64,000 nt of DNA from Trichoplusia ni (GCF_003590095.1 NC_039478.1:9424001-9488000), one strand, 5' to 3'; positions 1-12,826 are shown, numbered from the stretch's first letter. Translations and numbers: made by a program. Notes: generated from the letters alone by a model not told the origin.

Positions 1-1701
1 AGAGCGTCATAACATAACAAAAGATGTGACGCAAGTCGCTCTACGATTTTAATAGTCTTAAACGAGAGTATTAAAACCATAATTCCATATTTTTGCTTAC
101 TACACATTCTGCAAAATATATGGATATAAAATATTACTGATGTTATATTTGGAAAAGTTCTCCTTACAAGTAAAATTAGGTTATGACTTGATGCGTACGC
201 GCAGGTCGATATCGTGATGATTCTCTTTGCGGTTAGTGTATCGACTGACTTGCCCTTCATTATAACTCACGCTACCTAATGCGGTTTATACCTCACAAAT
301 CGTCCATATGCTATTAAATTTCATACAAACTGACATACGTTTCAATTATTGTAAATAATATCATTAACTATAATAAAATAAATAAATTTGGAATTTCGAA
401 TACAGAATACTGTAACAAACAATACGCCAAAAAACAAAATTATAAAAATAATTCAAATATCTCACTGAAAATTCCACTGGATATATGATTGGTGAGCTTT
501 ATATTGGCCTGCAAGTGACCAACAAACTTTCATAAGAGATAATACTTTATGTTTAAAATATCATGTGGTAAGGCATTTGCGAGCTTAGTGAACACGAAAA
601 CATATATATCCAAATTGGTTTATCACGTTGGTGTATTCTACACAAATATTGGCTCCAACATTAAGTTATCATCCAGGATTAACGCATGAGTATTTAAACA
701 TGCCAAATGTTTGGCCACAACTGCCAATAGGACACCAATGTAATCGCTCATGTCCTCCCAAGAATGGTCAATTAATAAAAGCAAATTCTCGTACTTTCTG
801 ACTTCAAGTGATTGCATGAACCACGCGATATAAATAACATGTGATCCACGCGTCCGTAACTATTCATTGATTATCATTTAATAAAAATAACTTTAATGGT
901 ACACTTCTTATTCTAAACATCCTTCAAACCTATTACCATCACATAAATTTTGATAATTAGATTACACTCATTCATTAACTAGGCATTCGTTTATATTTAA
1001 TAATTTTTGGAGTAAATAAATCCATTGTATGTACATGCTCTTAGCGAGATTATGAACCCAGCAAGTTCAACACTTAACGAGACAGTCTGAATAGATATTA
1101 TAGACACCTAATCCTTAAAAAAATCTAGTTATTCCGTTTGGATTACCACAATACACAATGTTGTTTACTAGATTCAAACTACAAGTGTAAAAAACAATTG
1201 CAATATGACGTTCTTCATGCTTTTGTTTTTATTTTACAGACAGTATGTTACAATGTACTAAAAAACAAAAAACAAAAAAATTTTGTGTGAAATTAATCAA
1301 CAAAAAACAAATGGAAAATTTCAATTGTATTAAAGCATATCACAATCTTGTGTTAATTTGCAATTGTAGCATCAATCCAGACTGCTAAAAACTATTTTTA
1401 AAACTGAATCTTTCAAAAGTGATTTTAGACAACCCTACAATGCATGATGCAAGTAATCATTAAATAATAGGTCTTAACAATTTCGACGCTGATTGACTAT
1501 AATTGAAAGTTTTCAAACATTGCTCATTAACACATCATTGCCTACTTTTATACCGTATAACTACTTAATATGTTGTCTGTTTGTGTATGTGATGTAACTG
1601 GTGTGTGTCCGTCAGTACCGTAACCTGCTAGGTTGATCCTAACCTCTCCGTATTTGAGCATTGAGAACATTGTCCGTGGCACAAGTGCGGCGAGCATACC
1701 A
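1..1701. other. non-coding flank downstream of Rab35
   Basis: AT-rich sequence with no convincing coding exon on either strand. The part next to the Rab35 stop is probably its 3' UTR; the rest appears to be intergenic. Confidence 0.6.
1228..1233 (-). promoter_or_regulatory. candidate Rab35 poly(A) signal
   Basis: AATAAA on the minus strand, about 470 nt downstream of the Rab35 stop codon. It is the first canonical hexamer I found in that direction. The true 3' end is not provable from sequence alone. Confidence 0.35.
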
Positions 1702-3756
1702 CTAGCAACATTTCTTTTTGGTTTTGATATTATTCTTTAGGTGTACCGTGTCTTTTGATGTTACATTTTGCCGCTCCTTCATTTCAAGCTTCGATCTTAG
1801 TACCTGGAATTTAAATAGAGCATTTTTAACCCTAAAACATCTACAATCGTTATTCATTCATGTAGTAGGTATATTTTAAGCTAAATTATTATTGCAGCAT
1901 TACAGCTAAAAGAAAAATGAAAAGGATGATATCCATTTACAGTGTTAAAATAAATAACCATGTAAGCAGAAATCAATAAGAATTAACACAATATTTGGTG
2001 TTATTTAATTAAAGAAGAAAGATTAAGATAAAATATGCAAAAACAATTGCTTTACAAACAGCAAGACCAATGAAATTATCAAAATTACAGCCTGACATTA
2101 ATCAGTCCATTCAAAGTTATATTAAACTTATTAACAACACACTCCATCTACAATTAACACCAAATACATTTTTAAATTATACAAAATCTTGATAATGTTC
2201 CAATAAATATTCAGGATAATACAAAAATAAAAACTAAAGCAATATTTACCATTTTAGTGATAGTGAGAAACATTTCCTCTACATTAATGTTCTCTTTTGC
2301 ACTTGTCTCAAACAACGGTATGTTCATCTGGTTGGCAAACCTCTGTGCATCCTCTGTAACTACCACTTTTCTAGATGGACAGTCATTCTTGTTACCAACT
2401 GGAAAAAATAATATTTTTCTTTAATAAAGGGTTCTTTGCACTTTATCAACATTGATAGGCTAGGAATCTGTTTAAGTTTTATGTCAATCATTAGTATGGA
2501 ATAACAATTAAGTATGTATGTAGATAGTTTGAGTGTGAGTGCTGGTTTTATGAACATTAATTATTCCAAATTTGTGTAAACATCCTGAAATTAAGAATAA
2601 TGATTACATATACCTGAGCACTATGTAATGTCTTTGTGTGATTAATGATAACAAAGAAAAATGAGGATTTTTTTTGTGATAGTACAAAGAAGGTTTTATT
2701 GAATTGGCAAATTCTGATGGTAGTAAGAATAGCACAAAAACACTATAACAGCAGTTAGTTAATGTAATATTGTACAGTTTAGCAATGCTAATTTCTCATA
2801 AGAATCTTATACCCTTTGATACTTTTCAAATAACCATTATGATAGCAATAGCTGGTCAAACATCTTAAAAAAAGAATGATTCATTCTGGTTGTATAGAGA
2901 AGCCAATGACCACTCAAAAAAACAAACTATCAAAATCCCCACAGATAAACAAATATTGACATAAAAAGTGATAAATGACCAGCTAAGTTAGCCATTAGAA
3001 AGCTGTTTGTTATATAATCATTACTTAAATGTAATTAACTGTCTGTAACTCGGTACCTTGATAATTAGACTGTGACAACAATGAATCCTTTTGTTATTAC
3101 ACATTCGCCTTGTAACAGACTAAATGTATGGTAATATTGAGAAACATGACTGTTTTCATCATAACAATTTTACCAAACTATTAGAAACGACTTGGAGAAC
3201 ACTAAAATGTATGTTTATCCTTCATATAGCACACAAAACATAAACAGACCATGTAATGAGGATGAATATGTTTGTGAGGCATGTTCTAAATATAAAACAC
3301 TCACCTAAAACTTTATTAACAACATCACAATTCTGTTCAATCTCATGCAGCCACCTCTTGACGTTCGCGAAGGACTCCCCATTGGTGACATCGTAGACCA
3401 CGATGACGCCGTGGGTACCTCTGTAGTATGTGCTCGTGATCGTTCTGAACCTCTCCTGCCCCGCAGTATCCCATATCTGTAGCTTCACTCGCTCACCGTT
3501 TATTTCTAAAGTCCTTATTTTGAAATCAACCCCTATCGTAGTAATGTAACTACCGGAAAATGTGTTGTCGGCGAACCGCAGGAGGAGACAGCTTTTACCC
3601 ACACCTAAAACATATCAACATAACACCGTTGACTAAGCTGCACAGACCCGAATATCTTTAGTGAAGTTATAACATCACAGGCCTCGCCCACTCAGGCCAC
3701 TCACCACTGTCACCGATTATCAGCAATTTGAAAAGGTGGTCAAACTCTCGAGCCAT
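1702..3756 (-). CDS. Rab35: Rab35 small GTPase, complete, 4 coding exons
   Basis: Coding exons on the minus strand are 3705-3756, 3305-3604, 2250-2398 and 1702-1803, which sum to 603 nt (200 aa plus stop), the usual length for Rab35. All introns have GT..AG ends. Visible motifs are the P-loop GDSGVGKS (about residues 15-22), switch II WDTAGQE (about 63-69), NKND for guanine recognition (about 120-123), SAKE (about 150-153) and a C-terminal Cys-Cys double-prenylation site. The stretch around TITSTYYRGTHGVIVVYDVT is the Rab35 signature and separates it from Rab1 and Rab8. Rab35 is a membrane-anchored switch for fast endocytic recycling, cytokinesis and actin-linked traffic. The start is the ATG giving MAREFDHLFK, which matches the family N-terminus. 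The gene is divergent from Arpc4, with 864 bp between the two start codons. The P-loop continues with Cys (GKSC) where human has Ser; I do not regard that as disabling. Confidence 0.95.
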
Positions 3757-4620
3757 GTTTTCAGATAGTTATAACTATTACACTTCTTGGTCATATGTTC
3801 ACTAATATTGTTAAAAATGTATTTAGTACAACTTTAACTACAGAAACGTTGATAAAACTCATGCCGTTAACGTTACACTTCCATCACTTTACAATCGGTC
3901 GCCATCATTGTTTTTAATTGCCAGCTTTAAAAAAAATACAAAGAAACACTTATTTTTCTTAGATCATTTTCTAACTGGCATTGTTGCTACGCATCGAATG
4001 CGTCATGTAATCGCAGCGGAAACCTTGAAAGGACTTAATTAGCTACTTCCAAGGGAAACGATCTAAATATTTATCATATTGCTGAAGTACACTCTTTGTA
4101 CTTATATTTAACTGATCAAGTGTGAGTCATGATAGGTATAATAATTTATATGGCAGGTACATTAACGTTAATTTGTTAAAATTTAATCCGCTGCATACGT
4201 ACTTGCTGATATAAAGCTTGGTTCGACCCTAAAGCCGTGCGTTTTTTAATTTATCTTGATACTTGTAGTAGATTGAATAACATCATTCATTCCAATCCTG
4301 AATGGAACAATGCGATTTAAAAAAAAATGGTACGTTGTTATAACAGGTGGTAGTATTGAAAATTTTCCTGGCCGTTGAGCCAAAAATATGTAGGTCAATA
4401 TTTTGCCTATCTAACCTCCTCCACTGACCTTTATTTTTTGATTTTAGATCAAGATAAGCCTGCCCTCAAATGAGATTACAATTATGGCAACACCCTTTGT
4501 GACGCACCTATGTGATAAACTTGTATGAGTAATCAAATCCACCTGTCAAATCTGTCAAGTCAAGTGTCAAACTCTCTAGGTGTGGTACGGATACTCTAAA
4601 TATTAATAAAATTCTTTATA
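3757..4620. promoter_or_regulatory. divergent intergenic region between Rab35 and Arpc4
   Basis: The two genes point away from each other with 864 bp between their start codons, so this interval holds both 5' UTRs and both promoters. I see no clear TATA box fixed at a plausible distance from either start. There is no coding signal inside. Confidence 0.6.
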
Positions 4621-5127
4621 ATGTCGGCTACATTGAAGCCTTATTTAACAGCAGTGCGCCACACGCTAACGGCGGCGATGTGTTTAGAGCATTTCTCGTC
4701 GCAAGTCGTAGAGAGGTACAACAAACCAGAGGTCGAGGTTAGAACTAGCAAAGAGCTACTTCTGAATCCAGTGATAATTTCTCGTAACGCCAATGAGAAA
4801 GTGTTGATCGAGTCGTCGATAAACTCTATAAGAGTTAGCATAATGATCAAGCAAGCTGACGAGATTGAAAAGATTCTGTGTAAGAAATTCATGCGGTTTA
4901 TGATGATGAGGGCGGAAAACTTTATCGTACTGAGGCGGAAACCGGTGGACGGGTACCATATCAGTTTCCTAATAACGAATTTCCACACCGAGCAGATGTT
5001 TAAGCACAAGCTGGTGGACTTTGTGATATACTTCATGGAGGAGATCGATAAAGAAATTAGTGAAATGAAACTGGCGGTGAATGCTCGCGCCAGAATCTGC
5101 TCCGAGGAGTTCCTCAAGAGGTTCTAG
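4621..5127 (+). CDS. Arpc4: Arp2/3 complex subunit 4 (p20-Arc), single coding exon
   Basis: An uninterrupted 168-aa ORF, the same length as the human subunit. It is nearly identical to it in the segments SSQVVERYNKPEVEVR, KQADEIEKILCKKFMRF, MMMRAENF and SFLITNFHTEQMFKHKLVDF. ARPC4 forms the structural core of the Arp2/3 complex with ARPC2. That core docks onto the mother actin filament to nucleate branches at the cell cortex and around endocytic sites. The start ATG begins the family sequence MSATLKPYLTAVR. The coding region has no introns although its neighbours are intron-rich, but there is no sign of a retrocopy such as a downstream A-tract or target duplication. It is very likely the functional gene. 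Confidence 0.97.
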   Translation: MSATLKPYLTAVRHTLTAAMCLEHFSSQVVERYNKPEVEVRTSKELLLNPVIISRNANEKVLIESSINSIRVSIMIKQADEIEKILCKKFMRFMMMRAENFIVLRRKPVDGYHISFLITNFHTEQMFKHKLVDFVIYFMEEIDKEISEMKLAVNARARICSEEFLKRF

Positions 5128-5569
5128 TTCCCACCTGTGTACGCTCAGTATGACTAATATGATGCATAAGTAATAATATTTAGTGCTAATGGTGATTTAG
5201 TGTTATTTTCCCTATGACTGATAATGTGATCCTTATTGGTAGGCAATAATCGATACAGTCTCTAAGGAGTCCTAATTACCTTACAAATATATCCATGAAC
5301 AATTACTCTATGTCTAGTACCTAAAGCTTTTATTATTGCATCTTGAAGAATTTGTTTTTATCTTTTTTTTTTTAATTTTAAGCAGTATTAGTATGTAAAG
5401 TTTGAAAATTATGATAGCTTAATATACTTAGAACTTTAAATTGAATGCCCATTTCATTTTAAATATTGAGAATTATGCTAAGTTATAGAATGTAAAAAAA
5501 AGTAATTCCAAAAACTAAGGCATTTAACTTTTCTTGACTTGTAAATGATTGATTGTATTATACATTTTT

Positions 5570-5575
5570 AATAAA
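5570..5575 (+). promoter_or_regulatory. Arpc4 poly(A) signal
   Basis: AATAAA about 440 nt after the Arpc4 stop codon, followed by a T-rich stretch. This implies a 3' UTR of roughly 460 nt. Confidence 0.6.
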
Positions 5576-8191
5576 ATATTTTTATTAATTTAATCTTTAA
5601 TTTTTTAATTAAAACGCCTTGAGATTTTTAGGGGATTTATTATATAATTTATTTTTTTAACTAACAAATTATGACATCACAAAACAATAACATATTATTA
5701 ATTTAGATGAGGAATTGACGCCACTTATAGGAAAAGGAAGTTTATTTCAGAAATAGGCATGTGTGGTTTCACTTTGTAACAAATATTCATAGTTTCCTGT
5801 AAATGTTTATAAACAAAACATATTCAAAGACAGATATAAGTGTACAAGAATGTTCAAACTTATGCAACCTACATACACAATTGTATTTGTGGGTGGTTAA
5901 CTGGCAACATAGGTATTCAATAAAGGTTTTTCTACACTTATAACATTAATTACTCAAAAAAAACCATTTTAATGAAGGATACAAATCTCACAAAACTATC
6001 ATGAAATGTGAACAATTATTATCAATAAATTGCAACTTGAATTCCAGCAATGGAATGTTTACTAGGTTATCAAACTTAAGTATTCAATACTTTTAATATG
6101 GGTATAGCAATGTCTAGCATTACTAAAAGTATTCACATTCAGCATTGAAGAGTAGAACAAAAAAATGGACAAGTCTTCTACTGGTGCTCAAACATACAAA
6201 CTTTTAAAAATAAAACAAAAGAGGTTTAATTCACATTTCTTTTATATAGCAACACCTGCATTCTATTTGATTTATTCATCAGTTACTTGATTTACGACAT
6301 CATTCAACATGCAATTATGTTCCATTGAAGCCAAGCGGATTTCCTGTATCTGTATAAATTAATATTCATAATGGAAAATGTTATCGCTTTTTTCCAACAG
6401 AGAGACTTAGGAATAATTACAGAATCACACAACGATATATAAGTACTCCATTTTCTGCACCTAGTTCATAACATCCAGTCCTTGGGGTATTGATTTGACA
6501 GTTTTTACTTTTTAAGGTCTAGAATACACACGATACTTAAAGTAGTAACTTCGCCTTAACGCGGATCTTCAGATAGACATCCTTAATAGACATCAGACAG
6601 GCAAGACAAGGTATCTTTAAAGCGGCCAAACTAATTTTGCGCCTAATTTCTGCCTCTCTTTAAGTGTTCAGGAACTTGATTAGGCCCCAAATACCACCCC
6701 CCCTTGTTTGTTAGCCCCGACCGGTAATATTTAAAAGTATCGTGTATATTAAACCTTATACGTTAATCAGTATATTGGAACGTCAAGCAAAAATCACATT
6801 GAAAAAAAAAAATACAATTTCAGTGCCCTGTAGATGGAACGTCAATTTGAATCATTCAGTTATACAGTTAATTAGAAAAAAAAAATGTTTAATGAATTTG
6901 AATTGTGTTTTCCCATAATAAAAGTTGATAATTAGCTAATAATATTACTTATTTATCGACTCGAGGTTTAAAAAATCTTTTCTAAATGAGTTTGTAAGGC
7001 GACCGACTCTACTTATTTACAACTAATGTTTTAAATATAGGTACTACAGAAGTTCAGTTTGTTGTTATTGCATAGTAACCGTGCCCAGTTGCGTATTAGG
7101 GTTAATCCACACTGAAAGTCAGCGGTCTTAAGAGCAATGAGCAACATCGCGGGGTCTTTACCTTTCAAATGATTGTAAACTTTTTACTCACGGTAATAAG
7201 ATACAAAATTATTTGCAATATAAAGACGCTACTGGCCGCGGCTTTTTCGGTGTGATTTGTTCCCTAATCTTCTATACTTCTACAGCAAATAGGAACAATT
7301 GTAAGCAACAATATGACGTCACAATAAGGTGGATAGTATCAAATTAGATGTTTATACCCTATCCATTTTAAGCATCCTTTAAATAGGTCATTATGTAATT
7401 CCGGATAAAATCGCAGTTTACTTTAAATGGAATCAGTAAAGTGATTTTCGAAGGTTCAATTTCATGACCTGTCAAAAGGCTTTTTACAAAACGGACAGAG
7501 CATACTCATGAACTTTTTAGAATGTCTTAAAGTTGTGTTTGTTTTGGAGTTAAAATGCAGTCTAAAATCTTACGAATCTAATATCAAAAGCTTTTAGCGA
7601 AAAATAGAATTAAAGATTCTTGCAAACGTAAGTTAGTGTCAGCCTCTAATTCATGTGTACCCTGTGTCAATCCATTGAAAAAGTCAAAGTGACCATAAGG
7701 AAATGGTGTACTTTTTTGTAAGTAAGTTTCATTGCACTTCACGCATAAGCATGTACAGTCACAATAAGCCGAGATCCACAATGTTACGTGCTTTTCGAGA
7801 CAATAACTCGTTATAACATAAAGAGTCAACCATCCATGGACTGACAGTGTCAAGTGTAGCTTAACCGTACAGTCAGGAACAGCGTATCATGAAAAGTAAG
7901 ATTTACAAGTTAACATATTTCAGCTTTTTTTAAATACCAAAATAATATTTAGTGGGTTAAAAATACACTGATGTCAAGTCTATTTGTGACCTAATCGGTC
8001 AACAACAATTACGAACGATTGCGATTGTGTAGTTATTTGGATATCTGACCATGTTTAAACGAAATTTTTCTACCGACCTCTCTTTTTTTTGTTACTTTTT
8101 TAATGAAATTGACACAGAGTACACAGCATCACCTACAGGACACATAAACATCTAGAGTAGTAAAAAATCTATTATAATCTATAAGTGACAC
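5576..8191. other. convergent intergenic region between Arpc4 and Ufd1
   Basis: AT-rich sequence with no exon I can support. It should contain the Ufd1 3' UTR on the minus strand. Minus-strand AATAAA hexamers occur (for example 6271-6276), but I cannot say which is used. Confidence 0.5.
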
Positions 8192-11100
8192 TCAGTTCTT
8201 AGACTTGGCAGTTCTTAGCGTGAAGCCCTCGCCCTTGAAGGCGGTGAAGGGTTCCGAAGGCGTCTCCTCCTTTGCACTGGGGGGGCGGGAGTTCCTGATG
8301 AACTTGAGAGTGCCAACCACGTAGTCATAGTCGGGGATTCCTCTGACGTAGGGCTAGAAGGAAAATAGAATATTTGTGTCATCGCCATTTAAAAGTTACG
8401 ATAAAATAGTGGAAGTAAATATGTGATGATAATAATATGTTGTCTTTTTTAAATCCCTTTTTTGACTCTTACTAGAGTACTTTCTGCAAAATACGGCAGT
8501 ACGGAAAATCAAGAATATAACTTTATATTTTTTTTCCTTATTTACCAAAGAAAGTTATCTTTCCACTATATAATACTGTTCCGATTTCGGCACATATTAA
8601 TTTGTTTCAAATATTTAGAGAAATCATTTTATTTATATTATATAAATAACTAATAAGTTTCACGACCGCCAGCATAACTTAGCGCTGCGGAAAAAAACTT
8701 AAAACCATGTTGAAGCGAGGTAAAAAAATACGAGAACCATGTGTGAGAATAAGACGGCGATATTTTGTAGCTACTTCCAGCGATGCCAAGTTATATTGGC
8801 TTCGCTTTAGTAGGTTATCCAAGAACATTGCTGTGGCCAGTAATGCGTGCAAATTCTATGATAATGATATCGGCACTTTTCCTTTCAACACACGAAGACT
8901 GGCGAGACTATCATTATATTGTGATTTAGAGATGCGCCGAATAACTATTCGGTATTCGGCGTATTCGGCAATTTTTTCACTATTCGTATTCGGCCGAATT
9001 ATTCGGTTTGGTGCCGAATATATTCGGTTCTTTTTTTTCCGCCACATTACCCGATGTAGAACTAAAAGATATAACTTATTCTGTTATAAGTCTACGGAAT
9101 ACTATGAAAAAATTGTTGAATTCAAAAAAACTTTAACTCAGTGTTTATTTTTAACCAAAAATCTGCATATTTATTTCTTAAACAACAACATTTTACTTAC
9201 AACTTTCTAGTCAATATTTATTTTAATTTTAAAAAGGCTTTAATCAGTCTTTAATCATAAATTGTAATTTTAGACCTCCAAACAAAATATTTCAACCATA
9301 GAACAAGAAAATAATCCCTACTATAATATTATAAATGCGAAAGTAACTCTGTCTGCCTGTCTGTTACGCTTTCACGTCTAAACCACTGAACTGATTTTAA
9401 TGAAATTTGGTACAGAGATAGAGTTGACCTTGAGAAAGAACATAGGATAGTTTCTATCCCGGACTTTTGAAGAGTTCTCTTGGAAACGCGATATAACCGA
9501 CCTCGACGCGGTCGAAGCCGTGGGCGAAAAGCTAGTAATATTTATTTCTGAAACTAAACAGTTAAAACTTAAAAAATATCATTTTTTTTAATGTTTAATC
9601 TTGCGGGCGGCAGGTAGTGTTGGGCATGTTGAAACGTGTTTACGCGGCGAGGCAATACAATTTTGAACCGAATAGTTCGGCCGAATATTCGGTTCGGTAA
9701 ACTTTAAACCGAATAGTATTCGGCATTCGGTTATTCGGTGAAACCACTATTCGGCGCATCTCTATGTAATACAACGTGATATAGCAATTATGTATCAAGT
9801 TTTTTTTTGTTAGCTCTTCGCGGTTTACCGAAAATGGAATGGGTTTTGATTGCATTACGTTTCTTCGAGGCTCAACATTAAAAAATGTTTTCACACATGA
9901 ATTAGACCTTGTATGGACATAATTAGTCATATAATTATCAGGCCAGGCCTAGGCAGGATAATTGGCTTTCCTGTTACTTATATCTATCTCTTTCCTTCTT
10001 ATGTCTAGACTGCCACACATTCAGCGTCGGTCTCGCTAATCATTTTCCTCCCCCAGACTACTTCCCTTCTGTTCTAACCACCTTTTTTTGTACAATCTGC
10101 AATGCCTTCGCTCCTAAAACAAACTTACTTAAATCTATCTATCTCTCTCACTCACCTGTCTAGACTGCGACGCTGATGGTTCGGACTCGCTCTCACTGAC
10201 CAGCTTCTTCTTCTTTCCGTCGAGGCGGTTTCCCTCCCCACTGAACGCCACGAAGCCACTGGGTTCGGGCATCATGCCAGATGGGTCCTCGTCCATGCTG
10301 GCGTCCGCGCCCCCCTCCCCACCGCGAGGAATACGCTCCTCCTCTTTGTACCCTACTGGAGGGGCGAACTCAACCTGTGTAAATTAATTGGCATTAAGAA
10401 TTTAAGCAAATCGCCTTACTTAACAAGGGTAGATAAGTAATTGATTCTTGTAAAAATATTTTGCTTAGCTTAATCTAATAAGAGCAGAAATCGACTCTTT
10501 AAAGAACAGGAAGAATATTTTCACAAAAATCAAGTCAAGAAAGTGACAAGTGGTTCTTAACAAAAAATATGCATATTGCTATTGATTCAAGGTAATCCAG
10601 ACATTATCAGGCTATGCAACAGCAATTTGAATTACAGTATGCAAAAATATATTTATTTTTCAGCTGTTCCTAGTTTTGGTGTAGGTATACTTTAGATTAT
10701 GCCTTCTAACCCTGTGTACTTCTATTCCTGTTTCATCCCTATCTGAATATCTGGAATAGGATATCATCATGGTACCAGACTTACATTCATATCACACTCA
10801 ATAATGATGACAGCATTCCCAGGCTTGGTCTCAAGCACACACAACTCATACACCTTGGAGTTATACTTGATAGCGATCACGTCACCGTTCGTCAAGCACG
10901 AGAAGTTACGTAAACAATTTTCTAATACTGAAACAATAAAAAATTGGTTATTAAAAATATCACTCTGTATCACCCACCCTATACTGCTAATCTTATTGCT
11001 CTAGCTGTGGAGAAAAAGAGAGGAAAAACGAGGAAAGTCCAAAGCACATTGTGGTGCAACTCTTGCAACCAAATTATTTTTTTTCAAAATTCATTGAATT

Positions 11101-12826
11101 AACCGTGAGTGTTCCACTAATACTAAAATTTTAATTATTGTGTTGGGAAAATGCTTGAGAGAATACTAAAAGTGTCATTTTAATCTAATTTCCATCAATT
11201 CATCGGCCATTGCAAATAGCAGAATCAGGACCCTGGACTCTACAGCAGCAGAGACATTTTTAAAATCTTTTTGAGTATTGTTAATTATGAAAATACAACA
11301 TCCTCTCTCTGTCTTACTCTGCTTAAATAAAACTCAAAAACTGCATCATTACACATTATGATTCTGTCTAAACAAAAGTTCTATATCACGACATCTCAAG
11401 AGTACTTTACATGCTTTTAAAGTTGATCAAGAAGTTTAGAATAAAAGGTTTTAATTAAATTATTGTTAAAGGACCTCTTCTATGCTTGGCCTCTTTTCTT
11501 ATATTTATACTTAAGCACAAACCTGCTTTAGGATTAGATATATCTAAGAAGTCTTCAGATAAAGGCTGGAACTTGGAGAATGTGGCGACCGGCAGGGAAA
11601 CACTCTCTATTTGAAGCAGAGAACCCTCTTCTAGAACCAAGTTTGCCATCATCTGGGGATTAGATACAAAAAAATGGATTAATATAATCTTTTAAATATT
11701 GCTACCAAATAAATGTAAACATGTTAACCAGGCTGAGGCATATTTCAAAATGTAATTAATTTTATACTTCTTCTTTGGAGATGAGTAACAAGGATTGATT
11801 AAAAACTATGAACAGGAAATAAATTGTTAACAATAGCAAGTAGACTAAAATCAATCTCCAACATGATTTTCATTTTCAAAACCAAACATGCTAAATGTTG
11901 GCTGGTAGTGGTAGTCCAGGAGCAAAATAGGTTTCTTTTTAGATCAAATAAATAGACAAAAAAAATCAGATGATTCTAAAAGCTTCATAAATATTTCTTT
12001 ACATAAACACAGCTCATTCTATTTATTTAGTAGATAAATGTCTCTATAACATATGACATGGAATAATTTGAAAAAAAATTGAGTTTTAGGTATTGACATT
12101 ACCCAGTGAGGTAGATAAACTCTTCCTTCATCAGCTACAAACTCCAGCACACCACAGTGTGTGACCCTCTTTGTTTTCTTATTTGTCAACTTGAATATCA
12201 TAGGGTATTCAATATTCAGCCTAGTCAGCTGTTCCAAAGCTGATGGCGGCATTATAACTGAAAATATAGATAATTAACAGTAAGGCAGTATCAATTAATT
12301 GTTTTTAATATTAAATAAGATAATAGTGCTCAATGCTCTCTATATGGGAAGACGCCAGTGCCTAGCAGTCGGATGTATATAGGCTGTTGTAAGTTTTATA
12401 ATTCAGTTAAGGAGTCATTGTTTTCATTTAACACAACATGTCTATCAAGAGATGCTTATTAAGTTAGTACACAGTTGACAAAAACTCTTTAAAAATTGTC
12501 TTTGCTTCATAAACACCAATCCAAACTCAAATGAAGCAAATTTTTTCAAAAATATGTCACTGATAACAAGTAGATACTAAGTTTCTCTACATTTTTTCTT
12601 TAATTTGAGATGAAGACTATGGAATCTTACTTTTTCCTCCTCTTTCCACATCCTGTCTTTCATTTCCAGGTAACATTGACACGGAATAACACTTGTAGGT
12701 CATGTTAAAGGGTCTGCTAATCTCGTGAAACATGTTGAATCCAAACTGAAACTAATGATGTGAAAGTTAAGCAAATAATTGAAAAATAAACGGCAATACA
12801 TTATTTAAATCAACTGAATTTACCAT
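8192..12826 (-). CDS. Ufd1: Ufd1, ubiquitin-recognition cofactor of p97/VCP
   Basis: Minus-strand coding exons are 12824-12826 (start codon only), 12631-12751, 12103-12257, 11523-11652, 10785-10927, 10156-10374 and 8192-8353. They sum to 933 nt (310 aa), close to human UFD1 (307). Exons 2-5 encode the UT3 double-psi-barrel domain, which binds ubiquitin chains; recognisable segments are GGKIIMPPSALEQLTRLN, HCGVLEFVADEGRVYLP, FSKFQPLSEDFLDI and NGDVIAIKYN. Two p97-binding SHP boxes follow: FVAFSGEGNRL at residues 225-235 and FTAFKGEGFTL near the C-terminus at 293-303. With Npl4 it delivers ubiquitylated ER and cytosolic clients to p97. The exon 2 acceptor is ambiguous: splicing before 12751 or before 12745 gives a two-residue difference at the N-terminus, in frame either way. 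The gene is divergent from Chc. Confidence 0.95.
8666..8808. mobile_element. short MITE, copy 1, in Ufd1 intron 6
   Basis: About 140 bp bounded by imperfect inverted repeats. The left end reads GCCAGCATAACTTAGCGCTG; the right end, read on the other strand, is GCCAATATAACTTGGCATCG. A second element with the same kind of ends is at 22506-22641. No transposase is present, so this is a non-autonomous inverted-repeat element. Confidence 0.6.
8927..9764. mobile_element. hAT-like non-autonomous element with ATTCGG-rich ends
   Basis: 838 bp with perfect 17-bp terminal inverted repeats (TAGAGATGCGCCGAATA at the left end, its complement at the right end). Inside each end there are about 100 bp crowded with ATTCGG/CCGAAT subterminal repeats. 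The GAGATGC(A/G)CCGAATATTCGG type of terminus belongs to animal hAT families. The flanking octamers do not match cleanly, so no target-site duplication is claimed. The interior contains no transposase ORF but does contain a Helitron-like insertion (9314-9536). Confidence 0.7.
9314..9536 (+). mobile_element. Helitron-like (Lep1-type) element nested in the hAT-like element
   Basis: Begins TCCCTACTATAATATTATAA and continues with the highly conserved lepidopteran segment containing GCGAAAGTAACTCTGTCTG and CACTGAACTGATTTTAATG. It ends in a short GC-rich hairpin region, GGTCGAAGCCGTGGGCGAAA, followed by GCTAGT. A 5' TC, a 3' hairpin and a CTAG-type end with no inverted repeats are Helitron traits. 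It is non-coding. Confidence 0.75.
9979..10045 (-). repeat. decayed duplicate of the Ufd1 exon 6 / donor-site region
   Basis: On the plus strand this intronic stretch carries GTCTAGACTGCCACACATTC, then AGCGTCGGTCTCGCT. That resembles 10157-10200, the true end of exon 6, which carries GTCTAGACTGCGACGCTGAT then GGTTCGGACTCGCT. Both are preceded by TATCTATCTCT-type sequence. It looks like an old local duplication that has lost its reading frame. Confidence 0.4.

Noticed and set aside
4641..5117. 158-codon ORF on the minus strand opposite Arpc4
   Set aside because: A shadow of the conserved Arpc4 coding region; the plus strand is certain.
8707..9210. 167-codon ORF on the plus strand
   Set aside because: It spans the border between a MITE and the ATTCGG-rich element, and its sequence is explained by repeat units and low-complexity Phe/Arg runs. 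No family similarity.
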